From Verrucomicrobiota bacterium (lineage in GTDB: Bacteria > Verrucomicrobiota > Verrucomicrobiia > Verrucomicrobiales > Verrucomicrobiaceae): 64,000 bases of DNA. The notes under the pieces were generated by a model. It saw nothing but the letters and a program-made list of their open reading frames with translations, searched no databases and was not told the origin of the DNA. The stretch lies in NCBI GenBank assembly GCA_017301975.1, contig JAFLEI010000038.1, forward strand, positions 1-64,000. The letters run 5' to 3'. Both the position numbers and the translations under genes were made by a program. Within the stretch, counting starts at the first letter, position 1. Every line of letters starts with the position of its first letter. This document shows positions 17,619 to 26,303 of the stretch, in pieces.

Positions 17619-18173
17619 GTGATCCGCCTCCCACATTCTTTTGTTCTCCTGTGCCTGACGGTCCTTGGTCTGGCTTCATGCTCAGGGCCCAAAGGAGCTT
17701 CATCCAAGCGCGCCACCCCTGCTGCTGCGGAGAAGCCATCTGCGGCCACAGGTGGCGCACCTGCTACGGCTGACACAACGCCTGCTGCTGCCGAATCTCC
17801 GCCACCGTCGGATCCCAATGCCTCACGCGACGCTTTTTGGAATCTCGCCATGCAGCGCTACAAACCACCTGCTCCGGCAAGCCAGCCCGCACTCGCCGAC
17901 CTTCCAGAACCAGCGAGGACGAGCATAGCTACTGCGGTGACTCCCACGCCCACGGTTCCGACACCACCGGCAGCGTCAAAGCCTGCGACGCCCCCACAAG
18001 ATCTGAAGCCAGCCGACATTCCATACGCCACCTGGGCTCCTGGAAAACGTGGCGTCGTGAAGAGCCCGTTCGATCCCAGCGGCAGGCTGATCGACGTACG
18101 GGATTTCAACGCCGGTCAGATGTCTCAATGCCCCTATACCGGCAAGATCTTCCGCGTCCCGCCTTTGAAATGA
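17619..18173 (+). CDS. Proline-rich lipoprotein, function unknown
   Basis: Read from GTG 17619 it gives 184 residues with a short signal sequence and lipobox (LGLASC, Cys21). An Ala/Pro/Thr-rich spacer follows to about residue 135. The compact C-terminal segment (WAPGKRGVVKSPFDPSGRLI, DVRDFNAGQMSQCPYTGKIF) looks like the only conserved part. The frame is open from ATG 17511, but that start would put 36 extra residues before the signal sequence. No Shine-Dalgarno sequence is visible for either. I do not recognise a function. Confidence 0.65.
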   Translation: MIRLPHSFVLLCLTVLGLASCSGPKGASSKRATPAAAEKPSAATGGAPATADTTPAAAESPPPSDPNASRDAFWNLAMQRYKPPAPASQPALADLPEPARTSIATAVTPTPTVPTPPAASKPATPPQDLKPADIPYATWAPGKRGVVKSPFDPSGRLIDVRDFNAGQMSQCPYTGKIFRVPPLK

Positions 18174-18198
18174 TGGTCTGGCAGCAGATCCTGTCGGG

Positions 18199-20085
18199 TC
18201 ACGCCGTCAGTAGAGAGGCAGTCAGCTTGCTTTCATCATCCAGTGCCCGCTTCTCGATCAATCCAGAACCAAAGCGCTGCCACAGGTAATCTGTGAGTGA
18301 CTGATAAAAAGTCTGCCGCGCCTGAGCGGTGGAGAAGGTGTGGTCCGCCTGGTGGATGAAGCGGCACTGCAGCCGGCCTTGCTTCATCATCTGCGTGGCT
18401 TTGCGACGCGCCTGGCACATCAGCAAGAAATATCCGGGATCATTGTCGGAAACAAACATCGCCAGCGTGCGGTCCGCATCAGCGACACGGCTCAAATCTC
18501 GCGGCAGATCCTTGCGCACTGGATGTCCGCAGCCGCTATGGGACACAATCCTTTCCTTCTGCGGAGCACGTCTGCCAGAAATTAGAAAACGCGGCCTCAC
18601 ATGACCTGCGAAACGTTTGAGCGATCCGGCAAATCCCATGCGCGTCCTGCCGGTGAGCAGCAGCTTCCACTGGCTCCATTTGAAAATCGCATTCCAATAC
18701 TCACGCCAGGCCACCAGCTGGTCGGTGTTCGTGTCATTGATGGTCATGCCCTCCTTCCAGAAAAAGACGAGCGGGTTGATCAGGATGCTCTCAATGATGG
18801 CCGGATGTGGAAGCTGCGCCGCAGACTGAAAGGCCACATAGGCACCGGAGCAGAGGCCCAGCAGCACGATGGGGCGGCCGGGCTCCTGCGCATGCAGGTA
18901 GTCGCACACAAGGCTCACATCGCGGAAGGCCGTCGCGGCATAGGTGTCGTTTTCCTTCTCAGGATCAGCAGCCACGCTGTCACCAATGCCGTTGATGTCG
19001 AGCCGCAGGCAGGGATGACCGAGCGCTGCAAGCTGCCGCGCCATCGCCACATGGATTCGCCCCGGACCGATCCGGTACGCCGCACCAGCATTGATCATCA
19101 CGATCCATGGCAGCGACGTCGGGCGCGCCACCGGCTCCGTCATGATGCCAAACAAATCGGGCGTGCTGCTGATTCGGTGGATGGTCTCGCGCACGGCCTC
19201 AGGAGCGCGTGTCCGCATCGAGGTTGCTCCTGGAGCAGATAGGTTGCTCCTGCCGCTCACAACAGGCTGGGCCTTCGCCTTCATCCAGTCCACAATGCTT
19301 CGCAGCGCCTCATGAGGGACCTCGGTATCATGAGGTTCAGCCATCATTCCCTCGTAGCCAGGCAGCTCCATCAGCTCCGTCGCCACGCCCTGCTTTGACA
19401 AATGTTCCAACAACAGCGAATCTCCCGCCGCGTTTCCACTCGATGCGATCAACACCTGCTGGCTGCGCACCGAGCGTGACACCAGATCAATCTGCGCGAG
19501 TTCGCCAGCAAGTTCGTTCGGATAAACAAAACCCATGGCTTCAATGCCTGTGGATCCACCACCAGCGAGCTGAGCGGTCTGATTCAAAGCGGTGAGCTCA
19601 CGCACATAGCGCCGGCCCTTCACAACGGGCGCCCATAGCACCAGACTTTCCACCTCATGCTGCTCCGCATACAGCGCGGCAAGCGCCGCCCCCAGGCGCA
19701 GGCCCACGAGGCTGATCTTCCGGCAGCCACCCTCACAACGCATCCAATCCACGGCATCGCTCACGTTGGCCTTCCAAGTGGCCAGACGCTGCGGATCGCC
19801 TTCTGCACCGTCGGAGTCACCGGTGGCATGGTAGTCAAACCGCATCACCGCAAATCCCTGCGCCGCCAGCTTCTCCGCAAGGTGCCGCAGCGTACGATGC
19901 GAATGCACCTGCTCATGCCCGAGCGGAGGACAAATCAACACGCCATGATCAGCCCCAGCGTCGGCCGGTTGGTGCAGCCACGCAAACAAAGACCTTCCAC
20001 CGCTCTCAAAATAGAACGCGCTTCGCCCGGTCTGCCCCACACGTGAAGCGTCTTCCGGGACGTTCAGCAGCGGCTCAGGTTTCAT
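18199..20085 (-). CDS. Fused tandem alpha/beta-hydrolase (exosortase-associated hydrolase 2 + 1 type)
   Basis: A 628-residue protein with two alpha/beta-hydrolase domains. Domain 1 (about 20-275) has HGVLICPPLGHEQ, FDYHATGDSDG and VGLRLGAALAAL, so Arg130 occupies the nucleophile elbow. This GLRLGA pattern is what I associate with 'exosortase A system-associated hydrolase 2'. Domain 2 (about 300-600) has RLDINGIGDS and LLGLCSGAYVAF, so Cys412 sits at the elbow, resembling 'hydrolase 1'. Neither domain has the usual Gly-x-Ser-x-Gly. It may act on carrier-bound acyl groups. ATG 20085 overlaps the end of the upstream GH2 gene by 11 bases. It is the last gene of the operon. Confidence 0.82.
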   Translation of the reverse strand: MKPEPLLNVPEDASRVGQTGRSAFYFESGGRSLFAWLHQPADAGADHGVLICPPLGHEQVHSHRTLRHLAEKLAAQGFAVMRFDYHATGDSDGAEGDPQRLATWKANVSDAVDWMRCEGGCRKISLVGLRLGAALAALYAEQHEVESLVLWAPVVKGRRYVRELTALNQTAQLAGGGSTGIEAMGFVYPNELAGELAQIDLVSRSVRSQQVLIASSGNAAGDSLLLEHLSKQGVATELMELPGYEGMMAEPHDTEVPHEALRSIVDWMKAKAQPVVSGRSNLSAPGATSMRTRAPEAVRETIHRISSTPDLFGIMTEPVARPTSLPWIVMINAGAAYRIGPGRIHVAMARQLAALGHPCLRLDINGIGDSVAADPEKENDTYAATAFRDVSLVCDYLHAQEPGRPIVLLGLCSGAYVAFQSAAQLPHPAIIESILINPLVFFWKEGMTINDTNTDQLVAWREYWNAIFKWSQWKLLLTGRTRMGFAGSLKRFAGHVRPRFLISGRRAPQKERIVSHSGCGHPVRKDLPRDLSRVADADRTLAMFVSDNDPGYFLLMCQARRKATQMMKQGRLQCRFIHQADHTFSTAQARQTFYQSLTDYLWQRFGSGLIEKRALDDESKLTASLLTA

Positions 20086-22579
20086 GGTGGGTGTTGTCGG
20101 ATGCACGGCTCGGCTCCACCGAAATTTCGCCCGCCACATTCAGGGCCTCAACATAAACTTCAGGCACCCTGCTCCCGCCTGCGCGTGGAGAAAAACACAC
20201 TGCCTTGATCCGGTCCGGGGCGAGATGGAAGTAATTGTCGTCAGGCAAAAATCCCTTGGCCGACACTCGCACGCTGTGCAAAAACCGGTCGCTTTTGAGC
20301 GTGAGCTGATACCGCCCGTCGCCCAGAGGTTCCGCCCTGGCATCCAGCGTTCCCGCTGACAGGGGCTGAGCCACCGGATCACGTGCGCGGGTAAGATGAA
20401 ACGCTTCACTGATCACCTCGCGCTCGGCGCTAAACCAGGTCGCGATCACCACATGATGCGACTGCGGGCCGAAGCGGTACGCGTAGTTCACATCAAAAAA
20501 CGAACCGAGAATTTCATCCACACTGCGGACCTCCAGCGAGCGCGCGCCAGCCTTCACCGCGATCTCATGACGTGCGATGACGACATTTGGCTCACGCAGC
20601 AACAGCACCTCGGCAAAGCCTTCGATCGGCTCAGCAGTTTCGTTACACAGGTGCAAATGCAGACCATCCAGTCCTTCATCCGTGATCGTTAACTGCCGCG
20701 TCTGCCACAGGCGTTTGAGCTGATAGTACGCCGCCTTCGGAGCGCCCGTGCTGTCCACGATGCCCCAGCCCGCCGCTGGCCACAGATCCTTGTAAAACCA
20801 TATTAGCGCACCCGCATTGCGACTGTGCCCGCTGCGCCATTCCGCAAATGTTCGCGCCATCATCTCGCCCGATGCTACACGGCTCAGCTCCAGATAACGC
20901 GGCATGTCGAAGGAGCGCAACGTTACCGGATCGACATTGAAAAGCTCCCGCAGGTAGTGATCACGCACATCTTCAAAGTCCCATCCTGCACCCGTGTCAC
21001 GAGGCACACGCTGCTTCCAGCGCGGATGGTGCGTCACCGGCATCAGGCCGCCCATGATTTCATCGATGGCCTCAGTCTCCGGGATGTTTGAAAACCCGAG
21101 GCACTCACTGGTGAATTTCACATCCGCCTGCCGCAGCTCACGCAGGGACCGCAGATACGCACCGATGCCATAATAATGCGTGACGCCTGTCCGCGTGTGG
21201 AAGGGCAGCACCCCGCCGCTCGGCGAAGACGGCACATACGCCGTGCCGGGATGATACTGGCTGCACAGCGCGGGAAGTTGCTCGCCAAACCAGCGGTTGC
21301 GCCATAGCTCACGCGCCATGCCCAGCATCGCCGCCTGCTGTTCGATCTCGCTGTTGCCGCAGTAAACCGCCACACAGGGGTGCTGCGCGAACCGGCCCAG
21401 CTGCTGCGTGGCCTCGATCGTGATATTTTCAGCGAATGCGGCATCCTCCACGGGGTAGTCCATGTTGGCAAACATGAAGTCCTGCCAGACAAGGATGCCC
21501 AGTTCATCGCAGAGGCGGTAAAACGCATCACTCTCATAGGTCATCGTACCGCCGATGCGCAGCATGTTCATGCCCGCATCACGCGCGAGTGTAAGATCAT
21601 GCCGCAGCGAAGCCTCGGTTCCACCGAGGGTAAAAATGTCGTTCGTCGTCCAGCACGAACCACGGCAGTAAATACGCGTTCCGTTCACATGAATCGCAAA
21701 CCCAGGATCATTGCTGACCTCGATGCTGCAAAAGCCTGTTTGCTCCAGCGGAAACTCATGCGCTCCTGCATTCGTCTCAACGATCACCTTGCCGGCGTAC
21801 AAGGCCGGCACGCCATGCGTATGCGGCCACCACAGTTCCGGATGTTGAATGCGCAGCTCACCACGCAGAACATCATCCTCACACAGAAGCTCGGCAGAAT
21901 GCACCCCGATGTTCAGCCGCGCCGAAACGATTTTCATCGACGACTCCACCCGCGCACGAAAACTGACGACGCCTTCGTCTCCGGCCAGCAATGCCGTCTT
22001 TTGGATGTTTGTCAGCAGCACTGGCCCGCGCTCCAGTCTCACCGCACGCCAGGGCCCCACCGCAGGCACCGGCGGCGACCAGCCCGGAATGCGCCCCAGC
22101 AGACTCGTGCGCTGCCAGCGCAGCTGCTGGTTGTTCACGAGATTGGTTTTCCAGCGCGGACGCGGACGCTTTTTCTTCAAGTCCGCTGTGAGCGAACGAA
22201 AGCGGATCACCAGCTCATTTTCATCGCGCAAGAGGCTCCCTACTTCCACGTGATGACTGCGGAACATGTTGTCGGAGCTCAGGATGAGTTCGCCGTTGAG
22301 CCACACATCAGCGAGTGATGCCAGCCCATCGAAGCAAAGGGCATAGGATTCTTCAGCAGTCCGCGCGGCCGCCGCAAAGGTCGTGCGGTACCACCAGTCC
22401 TGCGCATCGATATCCGGTGGGTTTTGATGACTCCACAGCCCGCGTGCACGCAACGCCGAAGCCACCGTGCCCGGCACCTCGGCAGCAATCCAATCCCCCT
22501 GCACCGCTGCGGGTTCTGCACTCGCTCCAGGAGCCTGCGCACAGCATGTCCACGGCGCAAAGTGAACAGAGTTCGTCAT
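20075..22579 (-). CDS. Glycoside hydrolase family 2 (beta-mannosidase-like)
   Basis: An 834-residue GH2 protein. It has a galactose-binding-like N-terminal domain (WYRTTFAAAART, FDGLASLADVWLNGE), an immunoglobulin-like domain, and a TIM barrel. The barrel carries the acid/base motif CGNSEIEQQ and the nucleophile region KFTSECLGFSN. RIGGTMTYESDAFYRLCDELG with WQDFMFANMDYP is typical of the mannosidase branch. No signal peptide is seen, so it is probably cytoplasmic. ATG 22579 starts 5 bases after the DUF1839 stop; the frame is open 17 codons further up but overlaps that gene. Its place in a carrier-protein operon suggests a role on an amino-acylated glycan, but that is inference. Confidence 0.85.
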   Translation of the reverse strand: MTNSVHFAPWTCCAQAPGASAEPAAVQGDWIAAEVPGTVASALRARGLWSHQNPPDIDAQDWWYRTTFAAAARTAEESYALCFDGLASLADVWLNGELILSSDNMFRSHHVEVGSLLRDENELVIRFRSLTADLKKKRPRPRWKTNLVNNQQLRWQRTSLLGRIPGWSPPVPAVGPWRAVRLERGPVLLTNIQKTALLAGDEGVVSFRARVESSMKIVSARLNIGVHSAELLCEDDVLRGELRIQHPELWWPHTHGVPALYAGKVIVETNAGAHEFPLEQTGFCSIEVSNDPGFAIHVNGTRIYCRGSCWTTNDIFTLGGTEASLRHDLTLARDAGMNMLRIGGTMTYESDAFYRLCDELGILVWQDFMFANMDYPVEDAAFAENITIEATQQLGRFAQHPCVAVYCGNSEIEQQAAMLGMARELWRNRWFGEQLPALCSQYHPGTAYVPSSPSGGVLPFHTRTGVTHYYGIGAYLRSLRELRQADVKFTSECLGFSNIPETEAIDEIMGGLMPVTHHPRWKQRVPRDTGAGWDFEDVRDHYLRELFNVDPVTLRSFDMPRYLELSRVASGEMMARTFAEWRSGHSRNAGALIWFYKDLWPAAGWGIVDSTGAPKAAYYQLKRLWQTRQLTITDEGLDGLHLHLCNETAEPIEGFAEVLLLREPNVVIARHEIAVKAGARSLEVRSVDEILGSFFDVNYAYRFGPQSHHVVIATWFSAEREVISEAFHLTRARDPVAQPLSAGTLDARAEPLGDGRYQLTLKSDRFLHSVRVSAKGFLPDDNYFHLAPDRIKAVCFSPRAGGSRVPEVYVEALNVAGEISVEPSRASDNTHHET

Positions 22580-22584
22580 GGTAA

Positions 22585-23562
22585 TTACGCAGGAAACGCG
22601 TCCTTCAGTTGCTGCATCGCCTGCGCCCAATGCTCCGCCATTTGATCGACAGGCGTGAAATCGATGGCCTTTTTCCGCGCCATCGCACGTGCCAGCTGGA
22701 ACTGCAGCGTCTTCGCACCGGTGGACAGCCGGAGAATGGACTCAATGGCGCCATCCAGCCCGCCCACACCCTGGCTCTGCAACCACTTCAGGTAGGTGCC
22801 GGCCAGCTCATAGCAGGAGCCAAACTGGCGCAGCGTGGCAAAGGAATACTGATGAAATGTGGCAATCGGTTCGTTGATGAGCCACTGCATGTCGGCCTCA
22901 AATCGCGCGCGAAACTTCACGAACGGATTCACCTCCGGCAGACGCTGCAGCTGTCGCTTCAACAAACCCAGCGATGCATTCAGCAGCGCATCGCCTTCCA
23001 GCGGCGCATTGGCGGTGCTCTTCACAATCTCGCAGTACGGCGGCAGAATCGCGGGATGCTTTTCGCCGCGCAGGTGAAACACATGCGCAAAATCATCCCC
23101 CTGCAGATGGTAGTAGCCTTGTGCGTGGAAGTAGCCCAGGCGCTGCTGCTCCATGTCGATCTCCGCAATGGCCACCGTCGTCTTGACATGCTCCAGCTGG
23201 TAGGCGCTGCCAGCCGTGTCGGGCAGATAAAACGAGTCCAGCTCAACGAGCAGCGGTCTCCCAAGTGACAACTGCTCCTCGATGTGCGCCGTCAGCGGCC
23301 GGTAGATCGCGAGCTCTTGCACATCCAGCGCGTACAAATCGTACAAGTCCGTCAGCTGATATTTGAAAAAGGTCCACTGGTCGCCCTCAAAGTCGATGCC
23401 CAGCGTGAACGGCAGGGCCGCTATCGGCTCCAGGCCACGGGCTTGCAAAACTTCGATCCACACATCCACGTAGCAGTTCGTCTCCGCCCACTCGCGCTCC
23501 TGCGTATGCAGGCGATGGCGTGCATAAGTTTGAGGATCAAGTGCTGGAAACGGCCGGCTCAT
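22585..23562 (-). CDS. DUF1839 family protein of the aminoacyl-carrier operon
   Basis: A 325-residue DUF1839 protein. Conserved-looking features are WAETNCYVDVWIEVL (Cys30), GRPLLVELDSFYLPDTAGSA, EHVKTTVAIAEID (His125) and YFHAQGYYHLQGDDF. The Cys plus later His and acidic residues recall papain-like acyltransferases such as BtrH, which moves an aminoacyl group from a carrier protein. That comparison is mine and unproven. The start codon overlaps the stop of the ligase gene as ATGA, arguing for translational coupling and a shared function. In known genomes this family is repeatedly found beside amino acid:carrier-protein ligases. Confidence 0.85.
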   Translation of the reverse strand: MSRPFPALDPQTYARHRLHTQEREWAETNCYVDVWIEVLQARGLEPIAALPFTLGIDFEGDQWTFFKYQLTDLYDLYALDVQELAIYRPLTAHIEEQLSLGRPLLVELDSFYLPDTAGSAYQLEHVKTTVAIAEIDMEQQRLGYFHAQGYYHLQGDDFAHVFHLRGEKHPAILPPYCEIVKSTANAPLEGDALLNASLGLLKRQLQRLPEVNPFVKFRARFEADMQWLINEPIATFHQYSFATLRQFGSCYELAGTYLKWLQSQGVGGLDGAIESILRLSTGAKTLQFQLARAMARKKAIDFTPVDQMAEHWAQAMQQLKDAFPA

Positions 23563-24494
23563 AGTTCCAGGGCGTTTTTCACCTCATAGGGCCAGCGGTC
23601 AGGATCAAATCCATGGTGCTTGAACAAGGCCAGCGCGATGCGTTCCATCCCAAATCCAATGCATGCCGAATGTGCCGCTTCACCATTCGGCAGTTTGATG
23701 TCGAAAGCTTTGCCGAAGTAATCCATGTGGCAGTTGGTCGAGGCAATCGCCGTCGGCTTCTGTTCCGAGGCCACGGCAAACGTGAACTCATGCTTCAGAT
23801 CCTGCTCCTTCTGCGATGCCGCCATCACCCGCCCGCCACGCCCAAAGAATGGGTCATTGGCGACCACGATCTCCACGCCGAGTCCGACCTCCCCCAGAAT
23901 GTCCCGGCCCAGTTCGATCCACTGCCTGCGATGCTCCAGCGCCTGCTCGGCGGTGCCGATGCGGACGAATTCGCGCTGGCGGAAAATCTGCAGGCGGCAC
24001 GGGTCGATCGACGGCTCATGCCGGAACACTTGCGAGAACAGATCCACCGTCTTGCCCTCACTCGTCAGCGTGCCTGTCGCCGTAGGATACAAAGGATAGC
24101 AGCATGCAGGTGTCAGCATCAGTGCGCTCGGCGTCAGGTCCTCGGTCCATTCCTCGCCGCTCTCGCGCTTCGTCAGCATTCCCATATGTTCGCGATCACG
24201 CCCCATGAAACTGTGCACAGACCCCATGAGGTCAGGAAAGTTTTCGATGTGGCTGGTCTTCAAATAATGCTCACGGCTCAGCACTCCGGGCAGGCGCATG
24301 ACGTCCGCCTGGAGGTGGGCCGCGCGTCGTGTCACAAGGCGGTCAAAGCTCTGCAGCACGCCTTCAAACACACCGTTGTAGCCATAGACACCGCGCACGC
24401 CAAGCGGCACGAGCAGCCCGGCTTCGGTGACCTGGTCGAGAAACGCCTGATACGCCTCGGTGATGGGGAGAGTTGCGGTCGAGGTGCAGGTCAT
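23559..24494 (-). CDS. Amino acid--[carrier protein] ligase (class II aaRS-like)
   Basis: A 311-residue homologue of the catalytic core of atypical seryl-tRNA synthetases, lacking any tRNA-binding domain. Characterised relatives (Bradyrhizobium, Agrobacterium) activate Gly or Ala with ATP and load it onto the phosphopantetheine of a small carrier protein. Class II motif 2 (RQREFVRIG) and motif 3 (GFGMERIALALF, Arg285) are clear. Cys131, Glu175 and Cys278 fall at positions matching the three zinc ligands known in that family. The carrier gene lies two genes upstream, and the DUF1839 start overlaps this stop codon. The cognate amino acid cannot be read with certainty. Confidence 0.92.
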   Translation of the reverse strand: MTCTSTATLPITEAYQAFLDQVTEAGLLVPLGVRGVYGYNGVFEGVLQSFDRLVTRRAAHLQADVMRLPGVLSREHYLKTSHIENFPDLMGSVHSFMGRDREHMGMLTKRESGEEWTEDLTPSALMLTPACCYPLYPTATGTLTSEGKTVDLFSQVFRHEPSIDPCRLQIFRQREFVRIGTAEQALEHRRQWIELGRDILGEVGLGVEIVVANDPFFGRGGRVMAASQKEQDLKHEFTFAVASEQKPTAIASTNCHMDYFGKAFDIKLPNGEAAHSACIGFGMERIALALFKHHGFDPDRWPYEVKNALEL

Positions 24495-24497
24495 AAA

Positions 24498-25727
24498 TCA
24501 GCTTTCCTTGTGAACCATCAGCATCGTGGCGTTCAGTTTCAAAATGCGGTCGTTGTTAACCATCAGTGCCGCGCCATAGGCATCCCGCAGATGGCGGGCG
24601 ATGCTGAATTTGGAATCGTTGCGGTATCCCGAAATGCCGCAGATCAGCATCGCACGGCCCACGATGTCCACGAACTGCTGCGAGGTGGACAGCTTCAGAT
24701 TGTTCGTGCGGATGGAGAAGCCAAACTCTTCAAACACGCCCGGGCAGTCGCGGCTGCGAAGTTCATCGTACTCCCGCGCCATGGTCGTCACATTGTGCCT
24801 CATCACTTGCAGCACCTGATCCACCTCCCCCAGGCGGATGGCCGAGATGGGTGTCTCGCCGGGGGTCTTGCGCGCCTCGGCCCGCACGAAGGCTCGGGCC
24901 TGGTTTACTGCGTCCATCGCAATGCCCGACCACAGGGCACCCCATACGATGTGTGAATAGGGATGCATCGTCTGTCCTAAAATCTCATTGAAAGGCTGCG
25001 GCAGGATCTGCTCCGCGTTGCCTGTGGCTGTCAGCTCAAAGCCCGAGCTGCAGGTGCCGCGGAAACCCATGGTGTCCCAGGTCGAAAGCGGCACGGCGGT
25101 GTACTCCCCTTTTCGTACCATCACGTGCACCTGCTCATTCGCCGGCGCGTTCGGGGCACTGCGGCAGGTCACCAGAATCTCGTCGGCAAAGTCACCATAA
25201 GAGATGACCGGAGCCTTTTTCGTGAGTTTGAACTGGTCCCCCGCCACTTCCACCGCACAGATGCTGGAGCGCAGGTCTCCGCCCGTGCCAATCTCCGTCG
25301 TTGCAGAGGCCATGAGCCGTTGCTCATCCGCCAGCTGCCTCAGATAGTCGCAGAAGTAGTCAGACTGCTGCGCATGATGCACCACGCATGCCACCTGAAT
25401 CTTGTGCATCGCATAAATCATCGCCGACGAACCGCAGTACTGCCCCAGAGTCTCGCAGATCTTCGCGACCTGCACGAGGTTCAAGCCCATGCCGCCATAC
25501 TCTTCCGGCACATACGCGCTCAGCAGGCGCGCCTCGCGCATGGCATCGATGGACTCGCTCGGGAAGCGCGCCTTCTTGTCCACATCGGCTGCATGCAGTC
25601 GGAGCACCGATTTGCCCAGCGCATGCACCTCCTTCAAAAGTTCGTCAAAATCGACTTCGGTGCTGCAAAGAGTGCTCACGGCAATGGATGGGGTTCGGAG
25701 GGGATTGAGCTTGAACAATGGAATCAC
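24498..25727 (-). CDS. Acyl-CoA dehydrogenase-like flavoprotein of the aminoacyl-carrier operon
   Basis: A 409-residue protein with the acyl-CoA dehydrogenase fold. It has an N-terminal helical domain (AYVPEEYGGMGLNLVQVAKI), a middle beta-domain (ATTEIGTGGDLRSS, STWDTMGFRGTCSSGFEL) and a C-terminal helical domain (GYRNDSKFSIARHLRDAYGAAL). At the position of the medium-chain enzyme's catalytic Glu (YEGT) this protein reads around MVNND, so classical alpha,beta-dehydrogenation is doubtful. Its substrate may be the aminoacyl-S-carrier. The GTG start at 25727 is 17 bases after the carrier stop. An in-frame GTG at 25679 is a reasonable alternative. It ends 3 bases before the ligase start. Confidence 0.85.
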   Translation of the reverse strand: MIPLFKLNPLRTPSIAVSTLCSTEVDFDELLKEVHALGKSVLRLHAADVDKKARFPSESIDAMREARLLSAYVPEEYGGMGLNLVQVAKICETLGQYCGSSAMIYAMHKIQVACVVHHAQQSDYFCDYLRQLADEQRLMASATTEIGTGGDLRSSICAVEVAGDQFKLTKKAPVISYGDFADEILVTCRSAPNAPANEQVHVMVRKGEYTAVPLSTWDTMGFRGTCSSGFELTATGNAEQILPQPFNEILGQTMHPYSHIVWGALWSGIAMDAVNQARAFVRAEARKTPGETPISAIRLGEVDQVLQVMRHNVTTMAREYDELRSRDCPGVFEEFGFSIRTNNLKLSTSQQFVDIVGRAMLICGISGYRNDSKFSIARHLRDAYGAALMVNNDRILKLNATMLMVHKES

Positions 25728-25744
25728 ATCAGCGTGGTGCAGGC

Positions 25745-25999
25745 CTAGGCCGCGAGCTTCGTGATCGCTTCAGCAATCGACTCGATGCTTTTGAAAGTGC
25801 GGCGGCCGATCAGATTGTCGGGAAACTCGACGTTGAACTTGTCTTCCAGCGCCAGCATCACCGCCACCGTTGCCAGGGACGTCAGCCCGGCGTTGTAGAG
25901 ATCATCTCCCTCGGCGAGATTCTCGACTGGGAATCGTCCATGCTGCGCAAGGACTTCACGGATGTCGGGCACCAAGGTGTTGCGTTCGTTCTCGCTCAT
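25745..25999 (-). CDS. Dedicated acyl carrier protein of the aminoacyl-carrier operon
   Basis: An 84-residue carrier protein with the four-helix pattern of the ACP family. Ser41 in NAGLTSLATV is the expected 4'-phosphopantetheine attachment site, with GLTSL replacing the more usual DSL. It is acidic and starts with MSENERNTLV. It is the first gene of the six-gene operon and most likely the substrate of the amino acid:carrier-protein ligase two genes downstream. A phosphopantetheinyl transferase is not in the window and would be supplied elsewhere. Confidence 0.92.
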   Translation of the reverse strand: MSENERNTLVPDIREVLAQHGRFPVENLAEGDDLYNAGLTSLATVAVMLALEDKFNVEFPDNLIGRRTFKSIESIAEAITKLAA

Positions 26000-26025
26000 A
26001 ATGATAGATAGACTAAATATGTATG

Positions 26026-26031
26026 ATTATA
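26026..26031 (-). promoter_or_regulatory. Candidate -10 element for the aminoacyl-carrier operon
   Basis: A consensus TATAAT on the minus strand lies 27 bases in front of the carrier-protein start codon, in a short AT-rich stretch. The hexamer 17 bases further upstream (TGATAT) is only a weak -35 match. Confidence 0.4.
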
Positions 26032-26110
26032 ATAAACCTAGTAAATGCATATCAGTCCAATTAATTTTATCGAATCCTGAGGCTTTCACTGCCCACGCTG
26101 AAGATTCTCC

Positions 26111-26139
26111 GGGTCGTCGGGTCGTCGGGTCGTCGGGTC
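26111..26139. repeat. 8-bp tandem repeat, 3.6 copies
   Basis: GGGTCGTC is repeated three times and followed by a partial fourth unit (GGGTC). It is in a stretch of about 300 bases (26000-26303) where I see no gene. Confidence 0.9.
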
Positions 26140-26303
26140 TGTTTTCCCAGCAATTGACCGTTAGGCCCATGCTTCATCCCTCATTGATTCTGGCTCACGC
26201 CGGACGTCCTGAACCTCGTCCCATCGCCATCAAACCCTTGTAATTCAAGGATTTGACGCTCACCTCATTCTGAGAACGCCTTTTGCCGCACAGCCATGGC
26301 TTC

